NCBI RefSeq assembly: GCF_022201045.2
Contig: NC_068564.1
Span: 29,913,001-29,977,000 of the forward strand
Length of the DNA stretch: 64,000 nucleotides
Direction: 5' to 3'
Source of the DNA: Citrus sinensis
Lineage: Eukaryota > Streptophyta > Magnoliopsida > Sapindales > Rutaceae
Shown: positions 12,201-22,800 of the stretch, piece after piece
Layout of the letters: the number at the start of each line of letters is the position of its first letter
Numbering within the stretch: position 1 is the stretch's first letter
Notes under the pieces: model-generated
What the model was told of the DNA's origin: nothing
What the model saw: the letters and a program-made list of their open reading frames with translations, nothing else
The model's database searches: none
Made by a program: the position numbers and the translations under genes

Positions 12201-12973
12201 TTTGCCTTCACATTAACATATTATAACCAAATTTCATGGACTGGATTAGGTGTTGGAGCTGGAAGCAAATGATGCTGCATCTGAGGAGACAGACATTCCG
12301 AACCCATCTTCCATGCCGTGGCACTTGATGTTTGAGGAGCAGAGAATGCAAATTGTCATGTTATGGCACTTGTGCCATGTTTCAATTATACACCGTACAC
12401 AGTTCTACTTGTTATTCAGGGGAGATCCAACAGATCAGATATACATGGAAGTTGAGCTGAGAAGGTTGACTTGGTTGGAGCAGCATTTCGCAGAGCTTGG
12501 TAATGCAAGTCCGGCACTCTTAGGCGACGAACCTGCAGGTTCCGTGGCATCAAGGTATCTCTGTCATTTTTGTCCTTGTAACTTTTATTAATGCATAAGG
12601 TTCCACATTGACTACTGACAATTTGCTGCTTCATGATGAATGCAGTGTCAAGGCTCTAAAGCAAGAACGGGAATACCTAGCCAAGCGGGTGAGCTCAAAA
12701 CTGACAGCAGAAGAAAGAGAGTTGCTTTACATGAAATGGGACATTCCTCAAGTAGGTAAACAGAGAAGGTTGCAACTGGTAAACAAGCTGTGGACAGACC
12801 CTCTTAACATGCAGAATGTGAAAGAGAGTGCTGAGATCGTCGCACAACTTGTTGGCTTTTGCGAATCCGGTGAGCACGCTAGCAAGGAGATGTTCGAGCT
12901 AAATTTTGCTAACCCTTCTGATAAGAAGACATGGATGGGCTGGAATTTGATTTCAAACTTATTACATCTGTAA
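6241..12973 (+). CDS. NACK2: NACK-type kinesin-7 (cytokinesis motor)
   Basis: Plus-end kinesin of the plant NACK (HINKEL/TETRASPORE) group. These motors carry and activate the NPK1-type MAP kinase kinase kinase at the phragmoplast during cell-plate growth. Exons: 6241-6475, 6577-6666, 6789-6889, 7306-7419, 7517-7598, 8039-8106, 8745-8804, 8933-9057, 9697-9895, 10179-10316, 10787-10870, 10941-11861, 12250-12554, 12646-12973, giving 2850 nt and 949 aa, a normal family length. The motor domain shows the P-loop GQTGSGKT, switch I NSSRSH and switch II DLAGSE. A coiled-coil-rich stalk follows, then the family C-terminal domain ([29 protein letters not shown]). SP/TP sites (SPCSPL, ADTPP, REGTP) are candidate CDK sites. 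A second in-frame ATG at 6247 may be the true start, since relatives begin MVGTP. The motor reads closer to TETRASPORE/NACK2 than to HINKEL, but the subgroup is not certain. Confidence 0.93.
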
Positions 12974-13179
12974 AGAAATAAAAAGCTCCCTAACTTTTTG
13001 ATAACTTCTTAGTTGGTTATGAGCCTTTTGTCACACTCGTCGATGTACATGCAGCATAAGGATTCTGCTAGTAGGTGTCTTGTATGAAAATATGAAAAAA
13101 ATTTGTCACTCTTGTAGGTCAATCTCATTCATCCCAATGAACAATGAAAAGATCCCCATGTTATTTTTGTATTAAATCC

Positions 13180-13395
13180 AATCAATCCATTCACATTTCA
13201 GAAGAAAGAAAATTATCTCCACTTAATTATAGACATTTGGAAAGGAAGAAGATTACTTTCAATCAATTATTGACCAATAATTCTATATTTGAGGAATAAA
13301 ATTAAGTTCTCATATTACAATATTAAGATTCGAACCTAGTGAGAGCAATTGGGTTCTACTGCTCGACCAAAAGGTGATTGGCATCCAATATACCT
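13180..13395 (-). mobile_element. probable diverged SINE of the same family
   Basis: On the minus strand, CCAATCACCTTTTGGTCGAG (A-box region) is followed about 35 nt later by a B box GGTTCGAATCT, and then by scattered segments (TTCCTCAA, TAAGTGGAG, GAAATGTGA) that recur in the same order in the SINE at 948-1265. No clean tail or target duplication was found, so the boundaries are rough. It lies downstream of the kinesin stop. Confidence 0.5.
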
Positions 13396-13682
13396 TATAA
13401 TATTCGTTCTATTTCTTTTCCTCAAACACTAATCCAAAAAAATTATAAAGTTTGAAATCAATAAAGGAAATCAATTATTTAAAATATGACTTGAAAATAA
13501 AATTTCTTTAAGAATAAAAGGATCCATTGATTGATAATTGATTTGATGAAAAGATTTAATTTTATACCTGATTAAATTTGTATTGTTAACTTTTGAAATT
13601 TAAAATTACATTTAATTATTTTAGAAATAGGAAACAGTTACTTTTCAAGACAACCGAAACACCAAAATAATAATAATAATAA

Positions 13683-14374
13683 GGGAAAATATCCACCGTC
13701 CACCCGTTTTTTACACCTTTTTTAAAAATACACAATTCCTTCATTTTTTGGCTAGAATCCACCTAAAGTTACATTTTTTTTCACTTTTCCACTTCCGTTT
13801 GGAATCCGTTAAGAAAACTAACGGAAACTTAAAAAAATGACCATTTTACCCCCAAAACGAAAATTACAATTTCACTTTAAAAATTATAAAAAATAATCAG
13901 ATTAAATCTAATAATTTTCCCCATCGGTCAATAAAGAAATTAATTCCACAACCATCAAATACAGATTTTTAAAAAAAAATATGTCGGTAATTAGAATGCT
14001 AAATTATAACAGTAGTATTAAAAATAGCCCAATCTCACAAACCATCAATTGAATTTAAGATAAGTAAAGTTTTATTATTCATTGAGTTATAATCTCTAGT
14101 AGTTAAGATTTTTTTGTACTTCATTAACGTACCAATAATGATATTCATCATTAAATCTTATTATTTTTGGCATTTTTTAGGGTGAAATTGTAATTTTAGT
14201 TTTGAGGGTAAAATGGTCATTTTTTTAAGTTTCCGTTAGTTTTCTTAACGGATTCCAAACGGAAGTGGAAAAGTGAAAAAAAATATAACTTTAGGTGGAT
14301 TCTAGCCAAAAAATGAAGGAATTGTGTATTTTTGAAAAAGGTGTAAAAAATAGGTGGACGGTGGATATTTTCCC
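13683..14374. mobile_element. Mutator-like MITE with long terminal inverted repeats
   Basis: A 692-bp element starting GGGAAAATATCCACCGTCCA and ending in its complement. The inverted repeat runs about 210-230 bp from each end with few mismatches. It is flanked by TAATAATAA on both sides (13674-13682 and 14375-14383), the 9-bp duplication size of Mutator-like elements. However, the site is a TAA microsatellite, so the duplication cannot be proved. There is no transposase; the centre is AT-rich filler. The right end is 31 bp before the eIF3k TATA box. Confidence 0.88.
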
Positions 14375-14405
14375 TAATAATAATAATAATCGGGAATGAA
14401 GAGGG

Positions 14406-14447
14406 TATAAAAGTCTTTTGACTCCTAAGTTCAGTAGTTAAAACCCT
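14406..14447 (+). promoter_or_regulatory. core promoter of the eIF3k gene: TATA box and telo-box-like motif
   Basis: TATAAAAG at 14406-14413 is followed by an AAACCCT motif near 14441-14447. AAACCCT is the core of the telo box that is common near the start of plant translation-apparatus genes. The distance to the ATG (about 200 bp) fits a short leader. Confidence 0.5.
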
Positions 14448-14607
14448 TTGGCTTTCTGCTTGTTCGCAGTTAAGTTCGTCTCCTACGAAATTACGTAGTG
14501 TTGTAACCGAAGCCTTGTCCGTTGATTATCGTTCTCCCTCGCTTAAGCTAAGTTGGGGTTTCTGAGAAATTCTAAGTTTATCGATCAAACGACACAGTGC
14601 GGAGAAA

Positions 14608-16923
14608 ATGGGAAGAGAGGCTCAACAGCAGCAACAGCAACAGGTTTCATTTACAGTGGAGCAGCTTGTAGCCGTCAATCCCTACAATCCCGACATCCTT
14701 CCCGATCTCGAAAACTACGTTAACGAGCAGGTACCTTTTAATTTTTTCTTGGATACCCTATTTATTTCGTTATTAGTTGATTATCGAAATCGTGATGACT
14801 AGGAGTTGATTTTGGTTGTGCGTTTATTTGCCTCAAGATGGAATAAAGATAAATAAAATTAATTGAGCAATTTGTGACTGTTGCTAATAATTTGTTTCAA
14901 CTTGGCCTTATGTTTATCAGGTCTTGTCACAAACATATAGTCTGGATGCAAATCTTTGCCTTCTTCGTCTTTATCAGGTATCTTCGTTTGGACTTTGTTT
15001 GAGTGAAGATGATTTCCTGTCCGTAACATAACTGATGTGGTGATTCCTTTTGCAGTTTGAACCAGAAAGAATGAGTACCCAAATTGTTGCCCGCATTTTA
15101 ATTAAGGTTTCTTTTAAGCCTTTGCTTGGACCATATTAGAACGGTTCCGCAGCTTATTGGTAGCTTATTGGTGTGTGATGTGTTTCTAATGCTTGTCCTT
15201 CTCTTTTTGTCTACACTTGAGCAGGCTCTTATGGCAATGCCAGCTCCAGATTTCAGTCTCTGTCTCTTTTTGATCCCAGAAAGAGTGGTATTGTTCTATT
15301 CATCTCTTTCTTATGGCTCATGTATAGTATTGCCTATGCGTTAAGACATATTCATTTAAGTTTGATTGAATTAGCATCGCTGTAGGTCACCTCCCAGTAG
15401 TTGTTCCCTATGGACTAGATTACCTACATTAACGCATCTGTATGGTGCATACTTACGATATTTACCCATATATTTAAGCATAGAGTTGGATACTATGTTT
15501 GGTCAGTTCTTTTAGCGTAATGAATGCTTAGACATTGCAAACGCATGTGACATGTCTGTCTGAGTCTATCAGCTGGTGGGTGGCAGGATTTTTGTGTATC
15601 CACTGACAGAAATGTTTTTCCCTGTGTTGATCTTATACTATTTAGTTTCGTCTTCTGGTTATTTATATTAAAACCTATTAATATGTGTTATCAGCAAATG
15701 GAGGATCAATTCAAGACGCTGATTGTCCTCTCTCACTACTTGGAGGTATGCGTTTATTCTATAAGTGTGCCCATGGACCTGCATTCATTAAATGTGACCA
15801 CTCTATACCTGTATCTTCATTTGTAGACAGGAAGGTTCCGCCATTTCTGGGATGAAGCAGCTAAGCATCGTAACATAGTTGAAGCCGTGCCAGGTGATAA
15901 TGGATTGTAATTTGATGATTTCTTGTGTTCTTGTTTGTATTGTTTTTTTAGAATATTTTTATTATTTTGTGGAAACATCTTTGGACTTCTGTTTAATCTG
16001 GATGTACAAAATTTCGAATTACAAAGGGAATCTTGATGGCGCATCTCCAGTTTGAAGTTTTGTTATGGTAGTTTATGTGGTGGCTTGTTCATTTTTACTA
16101 GACAATGTCTTTCATTTGCTTGAAGAGGTATATCTTTAGACAAAAATAGTGCATAGATTGGTGATCCATTTGACAGATCTGACCTGTAAGCCTGTTTGCT
16201 CCATGCTTGGGTAGGAATGTTATGTTGGTCTATGTAGATTGCATTGTACTGGTTTGTTAGTGCATGATGTGGTCTTTCATTTTCCTTATGCTTAAGGCTT
16301 ACTTTCTCAATGTTTTCATGACTTTTGTTGCTTTTTATCCTATTGTCATGTTTGTTTGTTTTTCTATTTGCCTGAGTTGCATCTGCATATGCTGTAGCTG
16401 AAAAGATCATCAAATTGCAGGTTTTGAGCAAGCAATTCAGTCCTTTGCAATTCATGTCCTTTCATTGACATATCAAAAGATTCCAAGGACTGTGCTTGCC
16501 GAGGTATGCATTATTTTGTATCTGGCACAATGTGTTTTAAGGAAGGAATACTGAAAATGTCTTTATCTTGGATTGACTTAATTAATCCATTTAACTGCTT
16601 GAACTTGCTGTTGAGGTCCCTTTGAATCTCTGTCACTATAAAATCAAACTGAATGGTTAATCTGACACAGCCTTTGTTGTTGGCCTTTCTTTTGAATTTC
16701 TGACACTGGATTTTTATAGGCTATCAATCTTAAAGGTCTATCTCTGGACAAATTCCTTGAACACCAGAAGGCAAATTGTGGCTGGATTCTTGAAGGAGAT
16801 CAAAGTACGAGCCAATTGATTGTCCTGCCGCCTAATGAATTTAATCATCCCGAGCTGAAGAAGAATGTTGCTGATAGCATCCCGTTAGAACACATTACCC
16901 GCATATTTCCCATTCTCGGTTGA
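14608..16923 (+). CDS. translation initiation factor 3 subunit K (eIF3k)
   Basis: Small non-core subunit of eIF3, the 40S-binding scaffold of translation initiation in the cytosol. Exons: 14608-14730, 14921-14977, 15056-15106, 15225-15287, 15695-15745, 15827-15893, 16421-16503, 16720-16923, giving 699 nt and 232 aa, the usual size. Recognisable family stretches are VEQLVAVNPYNPDILPDLEN near the N-terminus, LCLLRLYQFEP, FRHFWDEAAKHRNIV and the C-terminal winged-helix part (CSN8/PSMD8/EIF3K family) ending ITRIFPILG. Residues 6-12 are seven glutamines encoded by CAA/CAG, a small length-variable tract. The protein has no signal peptide or membrane segment. A Mutator-like MITE sits directly upstream of the promoter. 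Confidence 0.95.
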
Positions 16924-17335
16924 TTGAAGTTCAAATCCTGGCATTTGGTAAATTTTCATTTGTTTTAACCAGATGCTATAGCACTCTTGCAGTGAATTTT
17001 GGGGACTGCTGTAATCTCTTTTTGTGTTTATGTTGAAAACATAGCCCAAGTGGCTTGGAGGAATTGATGAGACACAATGTTATTATTGGCATTTATTTTC
17101 TCTTACCAATGACGCTTGTTTGAAGAAGCTGACATGTTGGAGACGTAAAAATTCAGTCAGTGAACTTCAATTTCCAGTTAGGTCGATAGATTGCAATACC
17201 ACACGAGGAAAAGTTATAATTTGTGGAATAAAATTGCATGTAAGGTTCTATAATCACAAATGAAGTGCTGAAACTGTTCAATGCAAGTGATGTGCCAACA
17301 ATTTATTCTAGTATGATTATCTTTGGGACTCGACT
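16924..17335. other. eIF3k 3' flank, no gene seen
   Basis: Presumed 3' UTR and spacer. No second gene, element end or RNA gene is visible. Confidence 0.6.
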
Positions 17336-17363
17336 AGCTTACAGATTACAGAATCTGTAAGCT
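17336..17363. repeat. perfect 12-bp hairpin
   Basis: AGCTTACAGATT (17336-17347), loop ACAG, then AATCTGTAAGCT (17352-17363). A related short palindrome GGTACAGA-A-TCTGTACC lies at 17446-17462. The shared ACAGAATCTGTA core suggests one small repeat unit. The role is unknown; it might be a remnant of a short inverted-repeat element. Confidence 0.7.
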
Positions 17364-17559
17364 ACAGACTGCAGCATCAGCCGTTGGATGTGGAGTGAGA
17401 AATTAAACAATAGAAAATGGGATGGTGGGATGACGGGAGATGTTGGGTACAGAATCTGTACCACAGGCAGGTCCTTATCTTTGATGTTCAGGGATTGTAG
17501 GTCTATTAAACCCGCAATTTAATAGCTAATTATAAGTAAAAGGACCAATCAAACAACTC

Positions 17560-17631
17560 GGGCGTTTGGTCTAGTGGTATGATTCTCGCTTTGGGTGCGA
17601 GAGGTCCCGAGTTCGATTCTCGGAACGCCCC
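17560..17631 (+). tRNA. tRNA-Pro (anticodon TGG)
   Basis: 72-nt cloverleaf. The acceptor stem GGGCGTT pairs with AACGCCC, followed by discriminator C. The anticodon stem CTCGC/GCGAG closes the loop TTTGGGT with anticodon TGG. The T arm contains GTTCGATTC. An A box (TGGTCTAGTGG) and B box (GTTCGATTCTC) are present, and there is no intron. Upstream CAA motifs (17547-17556), typical of plant tRNA genes, and a T run at 17647-17653, a Pol III terminator, support an active nuclear gene. Confidence 0.96.
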
Positions 17632-18773
17632 TTAGTTTCTGTTTCATTTTTTTCCTCCTTCTTCCCGGGCTTGATTGCTTCTATGAACCACAAAGATCTT
17701 TAAAATGTTTTATCTTCCATTATGGGAAGTTACCATGTTCTTTTACGCACAACAGTTTCTCTACCTGCAACAACCAAAGTAATCAATAAGAATATTTACC
17801 ATCTTATCGCAGACATTAGGCCAACCAGTTATTCTACTTATCCAAAGCACTAATAACAGACCCGGAAACCCCTGCGTCGCATTTGAATTGATTTTATTTT
17901 ATGTAACAAATGATTACATCATATCAAGGAGATTTATATTCCCAGTTTCCCACTTCAAAAAAGAAAAAAAAAACAAAAAAAAAAGAGGGCGGGTTTTAAA
18001 AAAAAAAAAGAGACTTCCATGCCAAGTTATACGATGCCGAATTAATTTCTAATGTTTTTCCAACTCAAAAGCTTAATTAACAGAGCCAAAAAGAGTAAAG
18101 AGCTTTAAACAAATCTATAAATATGCAAATGCTAGTTCGAACTGTCCCAGAGCCCGAAGGTAGAAGGCATGCCCCCTCCTAAGAACTTAAAGTCAACCCA
18201 ATTAATTTGATCAATAGAAAACAACTGAATTCAACGATATCAAGGATCTAGTATTCGACATTTTTAAAGAAGACATCAGTCCTATTTTTGGCCTTTCTTC
18301 CCAATATTAACTTCAAATTGTTAGTATCAACGTCGACTACAAATAAACATTAAGGAGGGAATAAAGAATCAAGGACCTGAAACTCTAAAAAGGTGGAGCT
18401 CTCTTAGAAAAAAGTAAATATATTTACAAGATTGATGACACCTAGCGACTCCATGAACAGATGGAAAGATTAGAAATTCATGAGCTCCAAAAAGAATTTT
18501 TACTGTTTGCTATTTACTCCTTTGTACTTTGATATCATAATTTGATTGAGGCTTTCAATAGGGGAATAATGCCGTGAGTTGTACGTCAAGACCAAGGAGG
18601 ATTGCTTCTTGCAAAGTGACATTTTCGACATCAGAATGCATAAAATTTCTTTTTCTTACTCCTTGATCCCCACTACTGCTCAGTTAAAACTCTCTGTATC
18701 CATTAGTCAGTGCCTCCGAACACATTTGAGTCAAACAATGGATATTACTAATTCTGGGATTATAAGTTCAACT
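17632..18773. other. spacer and likely 3' UTR of the SAC gene
   Basis: Contains A-rich runs (17955-18010) and no supported coding frame. The part next to 18774 is presumably the minus-strand 3' UTR of the phosphatase gene. Confidence 0.5.
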
Positions 18774-19778
18774 TCAATGGCAGAGTGTCTCTCCAGAGTT
18801 TACCCAGCGTACAAAAGTATCTGAAAATCCCTCAGGAACATTAGAAATCTGTGCATCGTCATATGATAGCTCTGTTCCTGTTCCGGTCTGCTCCCTTACC
18901 TACAGATTACAACATAAAAAATGAGATTAACATGTTGTGCATGGTATAAACACCTGTGTAGCAATTTCTAATAACAACTATTATCCAACAGAATTAATTC
19001 TTTTCATCCTTTGATCATCCACAGTTCTCGATATCAAATTTAAAATTCTGATTTCAATTAATTATCAATGTTTCCCTATCAACTATTCTTTGGAGTTTGG
19101 AGTACAGTTTTATAGACAATAAAAAGCATCAGTAAGAGCAAAATATCTCCCTTGAGTAGCTTTCGTGTAAAATCATTGTACCTAAATGGATCAAGCCAAA
19201 TATCTCTCATGAATTTGATAACAGCACGATTTTTCTTCAACTAATGACGGCTCACGATCAAAACCGTAGATAACTAGTATATTATAATAAAAGCATCTAT
19301 GACATAAAACACAGGACGATGATGTGTTGTATATAAGAGCATCTACCAACCACTCTAATGGTTTAGAGACGATCAGTGTCATCTGAACCTACTTGTTGGC
19401 CACAACAGAGACATATACATTCCACCTTCTTTTTATTCTAGTCATATCATTATAGCCAATTATTAAATCAGGATTAGTATAATGTTGCTTTTTAGCAAAT
19501 TCATATACATTAAAACCCAAATAACAAAAATCTGGGTGTTTCTTCCATGCCTGTCAGGAGCATGATAACAGGAATAAGTTACTGCAGAGCTTCAAAGACA
19601 GATGAATGTTGAGTAAAAAAAGTTTGCTAGCAGAGAAGGGTACTGACCTTCATGCCAGATCCATATTCACTTGTAGATGGGGTTGGTTCTCCCATTATTC
19701 CATTAACATTTTCCATTGATAACCCAGCGATTGGTGAGCTTGTCAGTAACGATGACCTGCAGATTTTTTTTTTTTTGG

Positions 19779-19815
<37 letters not shown>

Positions 19816-22800
19816 AAGGTATAAAAATACATTATTTTTCCATTTCCTTGATATGAATACATTATTTTTTTCCTGTACATAACTATACATACATATATAT
19901 TAGTTATGCAATAGTACATAGTGAGCCAACTCCATGAAATTGGGGTAAGACACATAAAGCTGGTCTATAGCAAGTCATTGGAAAATTATTCCATCCTTAT
20001 GCCTAGTTCTCCGCAATGAAAGGTTGGGTTCAATTCTCTTCGATATCTTCGCAAAATACAAAGATATAAAAGGAGGAAGAAACAATAATGTCTTTAACTC
20101 CATATTAGAAAGGCAAACCATGTGACGGGGTAAACACATGAAACAAAACAAAGGTTTGTTCATGACCATGACATCAGCAAAAGTGTGATGACTATAGTCA
20201 AAACTGCTAATAAAGGGAGAACGAATTGGGTAAATCTGACATGAAAGGTCGAACTCCTATGCCCTTAATAATAGTGATTGCAAAATTACAGATTAATAAC
20301 AGCTTACTTCCCAAAATTTCAAAGCAAAACTCTTAAATTGTGCGAGCTCAATGAAAAAGTACCTTTCATACGGCTCTTCCTCACATGAATTCCCAGAGGA
20401 TGATAGCCAGTCTAAATCGACAAAGTTTGAGGAACTGGACGCATCTCCATGTTCGTAAATATGGTCACTTTCAAAGTATCGATCTCTTTGCACATCTCCA
20501 AAGAGCTGCCTGCGAGGCATTGAGGGAGTATACCTACGCAGAAACAAATTTGAAGCTGATCAACCAAATTAAACAAGAAACTCATTGACATTATCATGTG
20601 GCATAAATCCAACTCAATCCACTCATTAGAATTAACAGTGGCATGGACACAACTGGTTTCAAATTTCATTTAATTGATTAATGAACAATAAGAGAAGACA
20701 AAAGGCTCACAATCTAGAAATGTAATCATACAACCAGACACTTGAGCAAAACATCACGTATCTCTCTCACTATGACACCATATCCTAATAAGAAAAACAG
20801 CTTGGACGTATCTCTCTCACTATGACACCATATCCTAATAAGAAAAACAGCTTGGACGTATCTCTCTCACTATGACACCATATCCTAATAAGAAAAACAG
20901 CTTGGACGTATCTCTCTCACTATGACACCATATCCTAATAAGAAAAACAGCTTGGACGTATCTCTCTCACTATGACACCATATCCTAATAAGAAAAACAG
21001 CTTGGACGACAACATTAGGAAAAATCAATAATGATTACCAAAACTTAAATGGACTGAAATTAAAAGCAAGACACATTCATTACAACAAGAGGAGAAATAG
21101 AGAAGGAAAAGTTGCTTAATTCAACACCCAAAATTATCCAACAAAAACAGAGTAAACTGACCTTGAAAATGCCACATCACTTTCAGAAGTTGATATTTCA
21201 GGTGATGATTCGGAAAGAACATTGTTTCTATTCCGCAACTGATTGGGGAGACCTGAACTTGAAAATTTCTCCTCGTTGACATTTGTGGCTGACATGGGTG
21301 AGCCAGTTTCATGAAGAATGTTTCCATCAGATAGGGATCTTTTGAAAAATGACCTGCAAATATATTAATAATCAGTAAGAGATAAGCTACAAGAATATAA
21401 AACTTAAGACAATATGCATGGCTTGTACTAAAGCAACAAGATAGCCCTAGAAAACATAAGCACACTATACCTCTCTCAACAATTACATATATAGTTCAAG
21501 TTAGTCGCATATAGATCCTAGAGTATCATCCGAATGATCAAACAACCCAGGACAGCAAGTAACAATCCACTCGTTGAGTTACATGACTAATCAGTGTTAC
21601 GCCCCCTAGACTTTCATTGTTTTGACAGAGATTGAGTCCCCAAGAAAAATAATGTGTCTAAAGTTGATTGAAGATAACAACATCACACCAGATAGATGGA
21701 CAAAAGGGACTTCGGGGTAAAACAAATTTCCTAGTAAAAAAGTTCCACCAAAATAAACATCACAAAGTCTCTCACATAAAAACAAATGGAGCCCTAAGAG
21801 TTCTAACATATCCCGATACTGTAACTTACTACAAGGTACCACATCATAGTCCGTACTCATATCTTCATTAGCGCAAAAGAACAGAAGGTGCTGCATATTG
21901 CTAAAATGTAATTGTAAAATTAACAATTCATGTAATCAGCTAACCTTCCATCTTCATCGACATTTGTTTGCCCATTCCTTCCCATACCATAATGCTGGTC
22001 TGAATCCAGCTCCCAGAGTGCAGGTTTATCCTGTTGTGGCTGGAAGTGCCCCAGAAATCTGCAAAAATAAATTTTATCAAAATCATTCATAAGAAAGCAC
22101 ATTGTAAATGCATAACTGAAGGAAAGCCACCTGTGATCAAGCTAATGATTGCATTACCAAACAAGAATTATTTTACACACGAGTTGGTGGAAATATTTGA
22201 TTTAAAAGTTCAAATTCACTTGCAAAAAGGGTTAAGATAATGACTAGCACATACCATAAGGTTTTACCAACGACAGCCAAACTATTCTCAGAAAAGCAAT
22301 ACAAGATAAAACAAACACAGAAAACACAACTAGCTTACACATTAATCGCATCTTGTTTCTCCGCATCCATGTATGCATTGCTATAATACCGTTGAAGAGT
22401 TCTGAAAAACTCTTGGGACTGGGTAGCTGCTCTCCACTGTCCCCTTCTTTCAGAGAATATCTGTGTATGACAAGAAATGTAAATATTAATAAATGGAAGA
22501 CTTGAGTACAGAAATAGTTCTGTCAATGAGAAGATTGACATAAAAGCTCCTAATCATTAAATAAGCCAATCAAAATCACAAAGCTCACCATCAAATCCCC
22601 AAAGAATAATATTTAAGTTAAGGTTTCAGAACATTCAAAGCGGAGGTAAAGTCTGTTTACTTGTCTCTCACTCTCTCTCATTCACACATGCATGACAGTG
22701 ACAGCGAGAGTGCAACATAAAATAAACCATGGAAAGTACTAAAGTAGCTTGTTAAGGAGGATTGCAACTCCTTGAAAAGATATATAGATTTCCATCTCTT

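Noticed and set aside
17595-17789. 64-codon plus-strand frame
   Set aside because: It starts inside the tRNA-Pro gene and continues into non-coding flank.
19652-19882. Plus-strand frame with a glycine run and minus-strand frames with proline runs
   Set aside because: They are translations of the 31-nt G homopolymer and overlap a real SAC exon on the other strand.
20756-21005. Regular repeat array that could suggest CRISPR
   Set aside because: The five units are contiguous and identical with no spacers, and the site is an intron of a plant gene.
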